A stretch of DNA of 64,000 bases from AV40 sp038230255 (GCA_038230255.1 JBBRNP010000002.1:248001-312000), one strand, 5' to 3'; shown: positions 50,615 to 60,166, counted from the stretch's first letter. The notes: generated from the letters alone by a model not told the origin. A program made the numbers and translations.

Positions 50615-53296
50615 ATGGCTGAGCTTTCGAAAACCTACGATCCGAGGACGGTTGAGCCAAAATGGTATCAACGCTGGATCGATAATCGCGATTTTGAAGC
50701 GGACGCGAATTCGAAGAAGAAGCCGTTCTCGATCGTGATGCCGCCGCCCAACATCACCGGCGTGCTGACCCTCGGCCACGTTCTGAATAACAGCATTCAA
50801 GATATTCTCGCGCGCCGCGCCCGGATGCAGGGTTTCGAAGCGCTTTGGCTGCCCGGGATGGATCACGCCGGAATTGGAACCCAGACCGCCGTTGAAAAGT
50901 GGCTCCGCAAAAATGAAGGGGTGACGCGCCACGATCTCGGTCGCGAAAAATTTCTGCAGCGCGTGCTGGAATGGCAGGACAAACACGGCGGCATCATCAT
51001 TCAACAACTGAAGCGGCTCGGCTGCTCCTGCGATTGGTCGCGCCAGCGCTATACGTTCGACGACGAGTACGTTCGCGCGGTTGAGAAGATATTTGTCGAT
51101 CTTTACAAGAAGAAACTGATTTATCGCGGCAAGCGAATGATCAACTGGGACCCCGCGGCGCAAACGGCGTTGTCGGACGAGGAAGTCATTAACAAACCGC
51201 AGCGCGGAAATCTTTATTACGTCCGTTACGAAATCGTCGATCAGCCGGGAAAATTTCTAGAAGTCGCAACCACGCGTCCGGAAACGATCATGGCCGACAC
51301 CGGCGTGGCGGTTCATCCGAAAGACCAACGATATGGCGATCTTGTCGGCAAAGAAGTTTGGCGTCCGCTCCCGCGTGAAAAAATTCCGGTTGTTGCCGAC
51401 GAAGCAATCGATCCCGAATTCGGGACCGGCGTTCTAAAAGTCACGCCCGCGCATGACAAAGTCGATTTTGAAGTCGGTCAGCGTCACAAGTTGCCGGTCA
51501 TCGACGTTCTGCACCCCGATGGAAAAATAGATTGTTCCGCGGTTCCGGAATTGAACGGACTGGATCGTTTCGAAGCGCGGAAGAGAGCGGCTGAATTGTT
51601 GCAGGAAAGAGGATTGCTTTCGAAGACTGAGTCCTACGAAAACAACGTCGGCTTCAGTGATCGGAGCGACGTGCCGATCGAGCCGCGGCTGAGCGAGCAA
51701 TGGTTTTTGAAATATCCGAAGACGAAAGAATCGCTCGCGGTTGTGAAGAAACACCTAATCCAATTCTTCCCGAAGCACTGGGAAAAAGTTTACGAGCAGT
51801 GGATCAAAAACATTCAGGACTGGTGCATCAGCCGCCAGGTCTGGTGGGGACATCGCATACCTGCCTGGTATGCGAAACAAGAAACTGTAGAGGCGGCCGT
51901 GTCGGCCGCGAAAAAAAACAGAGCAGCCGGCACGGCTGCCACTACAGAAGAAATTTATGTCGGCATTAAGCCGCCAAAGGATCCAGAGAACTGGCGCCAA
52001 GATGAAGACACGCTCGACACTTGGTTTTCCTCCTGGATGTGGGCTTACGAAACGATGGACCCGAAAACGCGGAAGAAATTTTATCCGACGAGCGTGCTCG
52101 TGACTGGTCCGGATATCATTTTCTTCTGGGTCGCGCGAATGATCTTTGCCGCCCTGGAGTTTAAACCGGGGAAATCCAGCAAGACCGAAGACAACATTCC
52201 GTTCCACGACGTTTTCTTCACCGGCATCATTCGCGACCAGCAGGGCCGCAAAATGTCGAAATCGTTGGGCAATTCGCCCGATCCGCTCGAGTTGATCGAC
52301 AAGTATGGCGCGGACGGTTTGCGTTTCGGCCTAATGCGGATCGCGCCCAGCGGCCAGGACATTCGCTTCGACGAAAAACAGATCGAAGAAGGCCGCAATT
52401 TCGCCACTAAACTTTGGAATGTCGCTCGGTTTCGCCAAATGCACGGGCCGAGCGAGGCCGCTCCCAAGATCGATACAAAGAAATTGTCGATCTTCGCCGT
52501 CGAAGTTCTGGCGCGATTGAACGAGACGATGGACGCGGTCGAAAAAGCGTATCGCAATTACGAATTCAACACCGTCGCGCAGAGGCTTTACGATTTTATC
52601 TGGAGCGATTACTGCGACTGGTTCGTCGAAGCGGCCAAGACGGAAATCTTTAGCGACGACGAATCGAAGAAGAAATCGGCGCTGGCAGTGATGGATTACG
52701 TGTTGTCAGCGATCGTGCGGTTGCTCCATCCATTCATGCCCCACATCACCGAGGAGCTCTGGTCGCTGCTCGGCTTGGGGAAAGGGTCCATTCAGTTTGC
52801 GCCACCGCCAAAGAAGATCGCGTTGAAAGATGTCGATCTTAAGAAACGAAAGCTCGTGATCGCGATTTACGAAACCGTTCAAGCCGGCCGGAATTTGCGC
52901 GCGCAGGCCCGAGTCGCGTCCAACCAGAAGGCGAAGTTTGCGCTGCGCGCGAGTCAGCGCGAGCTGGCGAGCGAGCACGAAACAATTTCGCGATTACTCA
53001 ACGCCTCGGAGCTGGTTATCGATCCCAAATTCAAAGCGTCGGCGGGAACGCCGATCGCTGCGACGCCGTTGGGCGAAATTGTGCTCGTTGTTGAGGTTGA
53101 TCACTCTGCCGAGCGCGAACGCCTTGACAAGGAAATCGCGAAGGCTGAGGCGGAACTACGCACCGTTGAAACGAAGTTGAGCAATAAATCGTTTGTCGAT
53201 CGTGCGCCAAGGGATGTGGTCGAACTCAACCGGCAGCGACAAAAGAATTTTACCGACCAGCTTCGAAAATTAAAAGAGGCGCGAGACAAACTTTAA
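50615..53296 (+). CDS. valS: Valyl-tRNA synthetase
   Basis: ValS charges tRNA-Val. The 893-aa class I enzyme has MPPPNITGVLTLGHVLNNSI (HIGH region), the editing domain start YYVRYEIVDQPGKFLEVATT RPETIMADT, RQVWWGHRIPAWYAK, KMSKSLGNSPDPLELI (KMSKS) and a C-terminal coiled coil (ERERLDKEIAKAEAELRTVE). Unusual is a 21-residue in-frame insertion right after HRIPAWYAKQE, encoded by a GTAG...CTAC repeat at 51885-51947. Two decamer copies (52485, 52831) lie in its 3' third. Confidence 0.96.
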   Translation: MAELSKTYDPRTVEPKWYQRWIDNRDFEADANSKKKPFSIVMPPPNITGVLTLGHVLNNSIQDILARRARMQGFEALWLPGMDHAGIGTQTAVEKWLRKNEGVTRHDLGREKFLQRVLEWQDKHGGIIIQQLKRLGCSCDWSRQRYTFDDEYVRAVEKIFVDLYKKKLIYRGKRMINWDPAAQTALSDEEVINKPQRGNLYYVRYEIVDQPGKFLEVATTRPETIMADTGVAVHPKDQRYGDLVGKEVWRPLPREKIPVVADEAIDPEFGTGVLKVTPAHDKVDFEVGQRHKLPVIDVLHPDGKIDCSAVPELNGLDRFEARKRAAELLQERGLLSKTESYENNVGFSDRSDVPIEPRLSEQWFLKYPKTKESLAVVKKHLIQFFPKHWEKVYEQWIKNIQDWCISRQVWWGHRIPAWYAKQETVEAAVSAAKKNRAAGTAATTEEIYVGIKPPKDPENWRQDEDTLDTWFSSWMWAYETMDPKTRKKFYPTSVLVTGPDIIFFWVARMIFAALEFKPGKSSKTEDNIPFHDVFFTGIIRDQQGRKMSKSLGNSPDPLELIDKYGADGLRFGLMRIAPSGQDIRFDEKQIEEGRNFATKLWNVARFRQMHGPSEAAPKIDTKKLSIFAVEVLARLNETMDAVEKAYRNYEFNTVAQRLYDFIWSDYCDWFVEAAKTEIFSDDESKKKSALAVMDYVLSAIVRLLHPFMPHITEELWSLLGLGKGSIQFAPPPKKIALKDVDLKKRKLVIAIYETVQAGRNLRAQARVASNQKAKFALRASQRELASEHETISRLLNASELVIDPKFKASAGTPIAATPLGEIVLVVEVDHSAERERLDKEIAKAEAELRTVETKLSNKSFVDRAPRDVVELNRQRQKNFTDQLRKLKEARDKL
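51885..51947. repeat. In-frame 63-bp GTAG...CTAC repeat inside valS
   Basis: CTGTAGAGGCGGCCGTGTCG GCCGC forms one stem and GCAGCCGGCACGGCTGCC a second, with CTACAG at the end. The 63 bp are exactly 21 codons (TVEAAVSAAKKNRAAGTAAT T), so the reading frame is kept. Confidence 0.85.
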
Positions 53297-53298
53297 TT

Positions 53299-53324
53299 CT
53301 GTAGCGGCGGTCTATGACCGCCGC
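53299..53324 (+). repeat. REP-like GTAG hairpin (RAYT TIR family)
   Basis: The 26 bp beginning CTGTAGCGGCGGTCTATGAC differ from the RAYT terminal repeat at one position (the third base from the end region, GCC instead of GTC). It lies just after the valS stop. Confidence 0.88.
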
Positions 53325-53329
53325 ATCCA

Positions 53330-53408
53330 TGTCATTCCGACCGAAGTGGAGAAATCTCTTACTATTTCTGAAATATTTAGAGATGGCTCGACTCCGCTCG
53401 ACATGACA
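53330..53408. repeat. Dispersed TGTCAT...ATGACA hairpin repeat, copy 5
   Basis: It begins TGTCATTCCGACCGAAGTGG and ends CCGCTCGACATGACA, with a loop ACTATTTCTGAAATATTTAG. It lies between valS and cstA. Confidence 0.85.
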
Positions 53409-53480
53409 AGCTGCACCCGGGTGCGCTACCTGGAGTGCTTGGCGCGGTGCAACACTTTGAGTAGAATCCAACATTCGGCA

Positions 53481-55526
53481 ATGAGTCTCTGGAAAAAGCT
53501 GCTCTGGGTTTCGGTCACGCTGCTCGGCTTGGCCTCGCTCGCCGTACTGGCGCTGTCGCGCGGCGAGCAAATCAGCGCGCTCTGGATCATCGTCGCCGGA
53601 TTATGCGGCACCGCCATCAGCTACCGCTTCTACAGCAAATGGCTCGCGACCAAAGTGCTTGTGCTTAATGACGAACGTGCTACGCCGGCGATTGTAAGGA
53701 ATGACGGCAAAGATTTTGTGCCAACGAATCGCTGGATGGTTTTCGGTCATCACTTCGCGGCGATCGCTGGTCCTGGGCCGCTGGTCGGGCCGGTGCTTGC
53801 AGCGCAGTTTGGATTTTTGCCGGGAACGCTGTGGATCCTGATCGGCGCGACGCTCGGCGGTGCTGTCCACGACATGATCGTGCTCTTCGCGTCAGTCCGG
53901 CGCGGTGGAAAAACGCTTGGCCAAATGGTGAAGGAAGAAATTGGCCCCGGCGTCGGTGTGCTCGCGCTCATCAGTGTGCTCGCAATCATGATCATTCTGC
54001 TGGCCGTGCTCGCGCTCGTGGTCGTGCAAGCACTGGCCAAAAGTCCGTGGGGCGTGTTCACGATCGCGATGACGATTCCGGTCGCGCTGATCATGGGTTT
54101 TGGATTGCGCAGCGGAAAAGTAAACGTCACCGCGATCACGATTTTTGGTTTGCTCGGTTTGGGCTTCGGCGTCTGGGGCGGACAATTTCTGGGAAATTTT
54201 CCGGCTATCGAAGCCTGGTTCCGGCACGACGCGGTCTGGGTTTCGTGGGCGGTCATGATTTACGGACTGGCCGCATCGATCCTTCCGATTTGGATGCTGC
54301 TTACGCCGCGCGACTATCTGAGCACGTTTCTGAAATTGGGAACGGTTGCCGCGCTCGCGGTCGCGGTGATTGTGATTCATCCAACACTGCAAATGCCGGC
54401 GCTGACAAAATTCATCGATGGCAGCGGACTGGTTTTCGCGGGTCCAGTGTTTCCGTTTGTCTGCATCACGATCGCTTGCGGCGCGGTGTCTGGTTTTCAC
54501 TCGCTGATTGCATCTGGCACAACACCGAAAATGGTCGGAAGCGAATCGCGTATCCGCGACATCGGCTACGGCGCAATGATCACCGAGATGATGGTCGCGC
54601 TGATGGCATTGATCGCCGCCTGCGTTTTGCAACCGGGCGAATATTTCGCGATCAACACGAAAGGCACGCCGACTGAAGTGGTGGCCAAAGTTTCCGCTGC
54701 CGGATTTCCGGTGAACGAAAGTGAGATGTCGATCCTGGCGCAAAATTTGGGTGAAAAGACGATGTTCAATCGCGCCGGCGGCGCGCCGACGTTCGCGGTC
54801 GGCATGGCGCACATGTTCGCCAAACTCTCGGCCAGCCCGACGGCGCTGGCGCTTTGGTATCACTTCGCCATCATGTTCGAAGCGCTGTTTATTTTGACGA
54901 CGATCGACGCGGGCACGCGAGTCGGGCGATTTTTATTACAGGATTTGTTAGGCAACGTTTGGCGACCGCTTGGGAATACGCGCTCGTGGATCGCAAATTT
55001 CGTTTCCAGCGTGCTGCTGGTCGCGGCTTGGGGCTGGTTTTTGTATCAGGGGGTGATCGATCCACTCGGCGGCATCAACACGCTCTGGCCGCTTTTTGGT
55101 TTGGCGAACCAGCTTCTTTCCGTGATCGCGCTTTGTCTATGCACTACGATCCTGATCAAAATGCAGAAGACGCGATATTCATTTATTACTGTCGTGCCGC
55201 TTTGTTTCATGTGCGCGGTCACGTTCTCAGCCGGTTATCTCAAAATTTTCTCGGCTGATCCAAAGCTTGGATTTCTAAGTGGTGCGCAATCGCTCGCGCG
55301 CGAAGCAGCGGGGGTTGTCGATCCAACGAAAGCAGCTGAGTTGATGCGACAAGCCGGCGTCTGGCAATTCGATGCAGCAGTCGCTGGGTTCTTTCTCCTC
55401 CTAGTGTTTCTGATCGTCGTTGGCTCAGCCAGTCAGTGGTGGCAGCTCATTCGCGGCACGAAACCAGTCGTGCTGCGCGAAAGCGAATTTGTTCCGATCT
55501 CAGCGACCGGGCCAGTACAGGCTTAA
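53481..55526 (+). CDS. cstA: CstA-family pyruvate/peptide transporter
   Basis: The product is 681 aa from ATG53481 (MSLWKKLLWVSVTLLGLASL). It has about 16 helices and the CstA start: AISYRFYSKWLATKVLVLND, DFVPTNRWMVFGHHFAAIAGPGPLVGPVLAAQFG, and GTTPKMVGSESRIRDIGYGA. CstA transports peptides or pyruvate, often when carbon is short. A frame runs upstream to 53346 through the hairpin repeat, but only the ATG at 53481 leads straight into the first helix, so the shorter form is preferred. Confidence 0.94.
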   Translation: MSLWKKLLWVSVTLLGLASLAVLALSRGEQISALWIIVAGLCGTAISYRFYSKWLATKVLVLNDERATPAIVRNDGKDFVPTNRWMVFGHHFAAIAGPGPLVGPVLAAQFGFLPGTLWILIGATLGGAVHDMIVLFASVRRGGKTLGQMVKEEIGPGVGVLALISVLAIMIILLAVLALVVVQALAKSPWGVFTIAMTIPVALIMGFGLRSGKVNVTAITIFGLLGLGFGVWGGQFLGNFPAIEAWFRHDAVWVSWAVMIYGLAASILPIWMLLTPRDYLSTFLKLGTVAALAVAVIVIHPTLQMPALTKFIDGSGLVFAGPVFPFVCITIACGAVSGFHSLIASGTTPKMVGSESRIRDIGYGAMITEMMVALMALIAACVLQPGEYFAINTKGTPTEVVAKVSAAGFPVNESEMSILAQNLGEKTMFNRAGGAPTFAVGMAHMFAKLSASPTALALWYHFAIMFEALFILTTIDAGTRVGRFLLQDLLGNVWRPLGNTRSWIANFVSSVLLVAAWGWFLYQGVIDPLGGINTLWPLFGLANQLLSVIALCLCTTILIKMQKTRYSFITVVPLCFMCAVTFSAGYLKIFSADPKLGFLSGAQSLAREAAGVVDPTKAAELMRQAGVWQFDAAVAGFFLLLVFLIVVGSASQWWQLIRGTKPVVLRESEFVPISATGPVQA

Positions 55527-55539
55527 TGACGCGTTGAGA

Positions 55540-57039
55540 CTATTTCTTACTGACCGGCGCAAAAGCGTGGTCGAAGACGTAGTTGGCCACGTTGCGGCCC
55601 TGGGCGATCCCCTGGGTTTTGTCGAACGACCAGTGGATGCCGAGATAAATCCGGCTCTGGCCGTTTTCTTCTTCCGCCTGTGAAAAATTGGCGAAACTGC
55701 GCGGCATTAAAGGACGTGCAGCGCCCGCGTTGTCTTTGGTCAGGCCGTTGAATTCGTCGGAGACAAAGGTGAACGCGATGTTGTCGGTGCCGAAAAATCT
55801 TCGCAAGGTTTGGAAAAGCGCGCCCCCAAACCCGGCATGGCCGGAAGGATAAGCGGGGAATGGGGGAGTGAAATTCGGACCGGTGAGATTACTCGCCGGC
55901 GCGCCCATTGGCGTAAATGTAGTGTCGCCGGTTGTCGATGCGTTGCCGTCGCCGAGTCCAGTCGGTCCAGTTCCGAGATCTGATTCGCGGATGCCGCCGA
56001 CCGGCCGCCAGAAATCGTAATAATATTTTGAATCCCAAATCGCCATGCCGGCATCGGCCATGGCGGTGTTGGCGAGAGCGAGTAGTCGCGCCAAGTCAGC
56101 CGTGCCGAGTTGCATCTGATCAGCGATGCGGACGGCGATCTGATTGTAGAGCCGCGGCGGCGCGCACAGGCTTGGTGTTCCATCGTAGGCCCAAAAAATT
56201 CCAATAAAACTTTGTTCAGGTGTTCTCGCTGTCCAAGTTGTCATGCCGTCGCCGCCGAGCGACTTTACTTCGGCGTAAGCAGCGGCGTACTCCGCGCTGT
56301 TCATCGCCGGTGGCGGAGGAACACGGAATTGACTGCCCGATTGCAGGACAAACGTTTTGCATTCGCCCCAATGCGCACCGAGTGCCACTTGGATCAAGCT
56401 GATCGGATCCTGGTGCCAGTGCCCGGGTTGATCGCTCGGGAAATAATTCATGCCGAGATGCGGCTCAGCCAACTGCGAGCCATCGTTCGTCCGCAAGGCG
56501 AGAATGGCCGAGGCCGCCCGTTGGCCTAACGACACACCATTGGCGCGCTCGTTCTTGTTACTGATCTTGGCGAGATCCTCGCCGAGGAGTGAATCGAAAG
56601 CCGACGCTTGCGATGGGTAGAGTGCGACCAACGTGTCATGCGCGGCTTGCGCGACAGCGGCATCGAGCGAGACCGGCGGTTTTACGGACTGGATTCCGGT
56701 GTAACTCTGGTAGCCGCCAAGAACGGCGTTGACGGAATCGAAGATCGCAATGTGGACGATGGCCATGGCGCGGCTGGAGCGGCCTGGTCCGAGTTGCTCA
56801 CCAAAGGTGCGCAATTCGCCGGGCGCAACCGGCGTGTGATCCAGACCGCTGGCGTTAATCGCGATCGCGTTCCAGCGATGAATCGAGTCGAGCGCATTTT
56901 TCGGCGCAAGCGCGGTTCGTGCCGTTTGCACACCGTTGAAGCGCGGGCCGAAGAAATCGCGAAAAGTCAGCGCCTGCGTCTGATGAAGGGTGATGAGACA
57001 AAGAGCTGGAGTTAGGAACAGTGCTAAGCGTAGTTTCAT
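55540..57039 (-). CDS. Secreted vanadium-dependent haloperoxidase-like PAP2 protein
   Basis: The 499-aa protein has a signal peptide (MKLRLALFLTPALCLITLHQ). The vanadium-chloroperoxidase/PAP2 core shows FPAYPSGHAGFGGALFQTLRRFF (PSGH) and YLGIHWSFDKTQG (H/D of the third motif). Members halogenate using H2O2 or act as phosphatases. The fold is vanadium haloperoxidase-like, but activity depends on residues not certain here. It is transcribed alone. A short hairpin is at 57069-57090. Confidence 0.88.
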   Translation of the reverse strand: MKLRLALFLTPALCLITLHQTQALTFRDFFGPRFNGVQTARTALAPKNALDSIHRWNAIAINASGLDHTPVAPGELRTFGEQLGPGRSSRAMAIVHIAIFDSVNAVLGGYQSYTGIQSVKPPVSLDAAVAQAAHDTLVALYPSQASAFDSLLGEDLAKISNKNERANGVSLGQRAASAILALRTNDGSQLAEPHLGMNYFPSDQPGHWHQDPISLIQVALGAHWGECKTFVLQSGSQFRVPPPPAMNSAEYAAAYAEVKSLGGDGMTTWTARTPEQSFIGIFWAYDGTPSLCAPPRLYNQIAVRIADQMQLGTADLARLLALANTAMADAGMAIWDSKYYYDFWRPVGGIRESDLGTGPTGLGDGNASTTGDTTFTPMGAPASNLTGPNFTPPFPAYPSGHAGFGGALFQTLRRFFGTDNIAFTFVSDEFNGLTKDNAGAARPLMPRSFANFSQAEEENGQSRIYLGIHWSFDKTQGIAQGRNVANYVFDHAFAPVSKK

Positions 57040-57068
57040 TTTGAAAAATAAGGAGATGGTTGGGGTTT

Positions 57069-57090
57069 GCTGACGTCTACGTGCGTCAGC
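57069..57090. repeat. Short hairpin upstream of the haloperoxidase gene
   Basis: GCTGACG and CGTCAGC pair around an 8-base loop. The 57040-57257 stretch around it holds no gene and otherwise nothing recognisable; it contains the haloperoxidase upstream region. Confidence 0.6.
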
Positions 57091-57257
57091 GAACGGCGAC
57101 GAGGTTGCCCGTTTTTTGCGGAAAATTCAATTGGAATCGTCTGAACAGAGCGATTTAGGCAGCAGAATCCGCACCCGTTTTCGTCAAGGCTACGGCGCGG
57201 CAAGCCCGCCTTTTCGGTAAGATCCCGCGAGTCGACTTTGCAACAGGCGAGCGCCGC

Positions 57258-57755
57258 TTATTTCCGGCGAAGCGGCACCACGATTTCTTCGTCGCGGCGT
57301 CCGAGGATTACCCGGCCATCTTCAATTCTCTTGACCGTGACCTGATAGATCTGAGTGCCAACTTGAAGACCAAACTGCTGGCCTTCGCCCATCGATTTGC
57401 CGTTGATGATGGCAAAGCGGGCGGCGCCATCGAGCGTAATGGTGCTGACGACGAATGCGCCGGCTGGAACTTCACCCTGATCGGTTCCGCCGCTGGCAAC
57501 TTTTCCGGTTGGCTTCCAGCTAATCGGCCAAAACGGACTGCGGGTCCCGGCATCGATCTTGAATGAAGATTTATTCTTTACGGCAATGGGCGAAGCTTCT
57601 TCTGCTGACTTATTCTTCGGTTCGACGGGCGCGGACTCGTCCGCTGGCTTGCTCTTCGGCGCGGCTGGCGCCGTTGGTGTAGGCTTCGCGTCAGCCGCCA
57701 ACAGGGCAGGGCACGCCAGGATCGAGATGCAGATGATGGCGAAAATTTTATTCAT
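57258..57755 (-). CDS. PilP-like lipoprotein or periplasmic pilus protein
   Basis: The product is 165 aa from ATG57755 (MNKIFAIICISILACPALLA). A lipobox-like ILAC ends a short signal, so it may be lipid-anchored. The C-terminal half ends GTQIYQVTVKRIEDGRVILG and EEIVVPLRRK, the beta-strand phrase typical of the PilP/GspC HR domain. It overlaps pilO by 4 bp, in the fourth place of a pilM-N-O-P order. A Lys/Pro/Glu/Ala-rich low-complexity linker lies in residues 25-60. PilQ is not present downstream. Confidence 0.8.
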   Translation of the reverse strand: MNKIFAIICISILACPALLAADAKPTPTAPAAPKSKPADESAPVEPKNKSAEEASPIAVKNKSSFKIDAGTRSPFWPISWKPTGKVASGGTDQGEVPAGAFVVSTITLDGAARFAIINGKSMGEGQQFGLQVGTQIYQVTVKRIEDGRVILGRRDEEIVVPLRRK

Positions 57756-58321
57756 CGTTTCTCGACGACGGTGGTGGCCGCGATGGCGACCTGTTGAAAT
57801 TGAGGCTGCTCGGGCAGGACGTGAATGCTCAGCTTGTTGAGGGCGAGCAACGGCTGCGTGTTTTCCAGCTCGGCGATGGCCTTGCCGAGCGCGGCGAAAT
57901 CGGCCTGAGGCAAATCGATCAGCCAATTATATTTGGTCCACGCGGCGAGCTCGCTTTGCTTAAAATTGGTGTTGCTCTCCAGGCGAGCGATCGCGCGGTC
58001 GATCCCCTCGTTAGCGAAGAACGTTTTCACGCGCGGCGGAAACCATGCAATCGGCGCGCCTTCTGGACTCAGCTCCTTGAGCGCGGTGAAGCGAGCCATC
58101 GCATCCTTGGCCTGACGTTCGAGATTGGCAGCTTTACCCACTTCCGTTTTCGAATTGGCGATTTTTTTCTGTCGATCAGCGATCTGGGCCAAGGTGTCGG
58201 CGCGGATTTTTTGCAACGGCCCAAGAAAGAAAGAGAAATAGACGTAGAGCAAGACAACAAAACCCATCGCGCTGAGGGCCAGTTTCTTGATCTGGTCCTT
58301 GGAAAATTTAGGAAGATTCAT
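57752..58321 (-). CDS. Type IV pilus assembly protein PilO-like
   Basis: The product is 189 aa from ATG58321 (MNLPKFSKDQIKKLALSAMG). It has one N-terminal helix (FVVLLYVYFSFFLGPL), a coiled coil (TLAQIADRQKKIANSKTEVG) and a ferredoxin-like C-terminal domain, the PilO/GspM layout. It overlaps pilN by 14 bp and the pilP-like gene by 4 bp. Confidence 0.83.
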   Translation of the reverse strand: MNLPKFSKDQIKKLALSAMGFVVLLYVYFSFFLGPLQKIRADTLAQIADRQKKIANSKTEVGKAANLERQAKDAMARFTALKELSPEGAPIAWFPPRVKTFFANEGIDRAIARLESNTNFKQSELAAWTKYNWLIDLPQADFAALGKAIAELENTQPLLALNKLSIHVLPEQPQFQQVAIAATTVVEKR

Positions 58322-58976
58322 CGTTTTTCGGCTTTTTGCGGCCGGGCGCCGGACTGGCGGCGGGTTTTGGGGCGGCGTTCGGATTAAAAGAGATAGACAA
58401 CATATAACGCGACATCGGGACATTGGTGCCGCCGAGGTTGGCCACGGTTTCGACGTCTTCGAGTGTTTTAAATTCCGCTTTTACGTCGTGATAACTTTTG
58501 CCGAGTTGTTCGAGCAACATTTGGCGCAAATCTTCCGCCGCGGATCTCGGTTCGCGCGCCGCAGCCACGCCGTCGATCATCACAGTGACGCCCTTGTCAT
58601 CTTCCAACACAACTGCTTCGATGCTGGTCAATTGCGCATTGGGTGGGACGCAGCGTGAAAGTTTTTCCAGGAAGGGTCCCCAAAAAAAGCGATTGTCGAT
58701 GTAATTGTCGAGCACCCGAGTGGTGTTGATGATGTTTGTAAGATCGGTGGAGCGCTTCTGCGCTTGAGTCACCTTTGGCTCGAGCTTTTTCCACTCTGCT
58801 TCGACGCTGCTGAGCTTGGCTTTGATGTCGAGGGTTTGATAGGCGTTCCACGCGTAATAGAGAAAGAGCAACGCACCGCAGCTCGCGAGGACAAGAATTC
58901 CGATCTTGAGCGGGTCGCGTTGCCGCTGCCGCTGCTCCAGAATTTCCTCATGCAGGAGATTGAGGTGAAGTGCCAT
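58308..58976 (-). CDS. Type IV pilus assembly protein PilN-like
   Basis: The 222-aa protein has a short cytoplasmic start (MALHLNLLHEEILEQRQRQR), which in PilN binds PilM, then a helix (IGILVLASCGALLFLYYAW) and a periplasmic coiled-coil/ferredoxin-like domain (FLEKLSRCVPPNAQLTSIEA). It overlaps pilO by 14 bp. PilM lies 9 bp upstream. Confidence 0.85.
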   Translation of the reverse strand: MALHLNLLHEEILEQRQRQRDPLKIGILVLASCGALLFLYYAWNAYQTLDIKAKLSSVEAEWKKLEPKVTQAQKRSTDLTNIINTTRVLDNYIDNRFFWGPFLEKLSRCVPPNAQLTSIEAVVLEDDKGVTVMIDGVAAAREPRSAAEDLRQMLLEQLGKSYHDVKAEFKTLEDVETVANLGGTNVPMSRYMLSISFNPNAAPKPAASPAPGRKKPKNDESS

Positions 58977-58985
58977 GGCTTCTCG

Positions 58986-60065
58986 TCAGGTTTTGAAATA
59001 TTCGAAGGCCGCTCCGCAGGCGACGTTGAGTGAAACGAATTCGTTAGGCAACGTCTGCCGTTTCGCCGCCGGCAGCGCGACCTCGCAGGTCTCGAGCGGG
59101 TCCCAAATTTCACATGGCAAGCTCAGTTCGTCGCTCAGCGCCTGCAAAACGGTTTCGGCCCGGGCCAACCCGCCGGAAACAAAAATTCGGTTAATACCTT
59201 CTTCGCGCTGGCCTTCGAAAAACCCAATCGAGTTGCGCACTTCCATTCCCAAGCGCGCGAGCGATCCGCGACAGATTTCGGTCATTCCTTCATCGCCCTG
59301 CTGAATCATCAGCCACGCCGCATCGGCATCGAGCGCGTCTTCGGCCGTGAGCGCTTGCATCAGCGCCTTGCCGCCGTAATCGATGCTACGAACAAGCACG
59401 AGCTCGCTTTTGCTCCCGATCAACACCGTGCTCTGCAGATGACCCATATCGAGAAGCAGAAAAGCCTCGTTCGTAAAAATTTCGGGATAGGCAAATTCGA
59501 AGGCGTTGAACGAACAAACTGGCGCGAGCTGAAGTATGTCGGCCGACAAGCGGATTTTGTTCGCCGCTCCAACAATTTGTTTCACCTGGCTGCGCAGCAT
59601 TCCGCCGACCAGATATTTGGTCTGAGTGACAACAGCGCTCTGCACCGCAGCTTTACTTCCAGCGGGCGATGGTTTTTCCGGCGTCGATTCCTCATTTGCC
59701 TGTCCTGCGACCGGCGCGACATCGAGAACGAAGTCCTTGCATTCCTGGTTCAAAACCGCCAGGCCGTTCAAGCGCAAAGCAGTTCGGAGCAGGTCAACCG
59801 GCGTATCCGGCTGCTCGATGATACGCAGGATCATGCTCGGATCGGAGACTGCGAATGCGCACGCCTTGGCGCTGCCACCGAGCTCGCGAAGAAGCTGTTT
59901 GAGTTCGCGGGAAAGATCGTCGGCGGAGGCAAATTCTTCCGGAACAGGCCGCGACGCGAAGCTTGTCAGGATAAAGCGCGAATCATTTTTTCGCCTGAGG
60001 GCAACGCCTTTGAGGACATGCTTGCCCAAATCTATGCCGACCACAGAATCTGCACGTTTCGCCAT
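58986..60065 (-). CDS. pilM: Type IV pilus assembly protein PilM
   Basis: PilM is an actin-like ATPase fold that joins the inner-membrane pilus complex. The 359-aa protein opens SVVGIDLGKHVLKGVALRRKNDSR, the ATPase phosphate-1 loop, and has LLLDMGHLQSTVLIGSKSEL and VFVSGGLARAETVLQALSDE (third loop). It heads the pilM-N-O-P-like run, with gaps or overlaps of -14 to +9 bp. A gap of about 100 bp separates it from the upstream conserved gene. Confidence 0.92.
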   Translation of the reverse strand: MAKRADSVVGIDLGKHVLKGVALRRKNDSRFILTSFASRPVPEEFASADDLSRELKQLLRELGGSAKACAFAVSDPSMILRIIEQPDTPVDLLRTALRLNGLAVLNQECKDFVLDVAPVAGQANEESTPEKPSPAGSKAAVQSAVVTQTKYLVGGMLRSQVKQIVGAANKIRLSADILQLAPVCSFNAFEFAYPEIFTNEAFLLLDMGHLQSTVLIGSKSELVLVRSIDYGGKALMQALTAEDALDADAAWLMIQQGDEGMTEICRGSLARLGMEVRNSIGFFEGQREEGINRIFVSGGLARAETVLQALSDELSLPCEIWDPLETCEVALPAAKRQTLPNEFVSLNVACGAAFEYFKT

Positions 60066-60166
60066 GATGCTGCAGGGCCATGTAGCGGGAAACGTGCCTC
60101 GCGCTGGCGGTTTTTGGGCGGCGAGCTGCGTATCCCTTTTCGCAGGAGCTCGCTAAGCCTTCGCGC

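Noticed and set aside
53892..54863. 323-aa open frame on the minus strand inside cstA
   Set aside because: It is rich in Arg/His/Asp, lacks any family resemblance and lies exactly antisense to a well-supported transporter. Typical GC-driven shadow frame.
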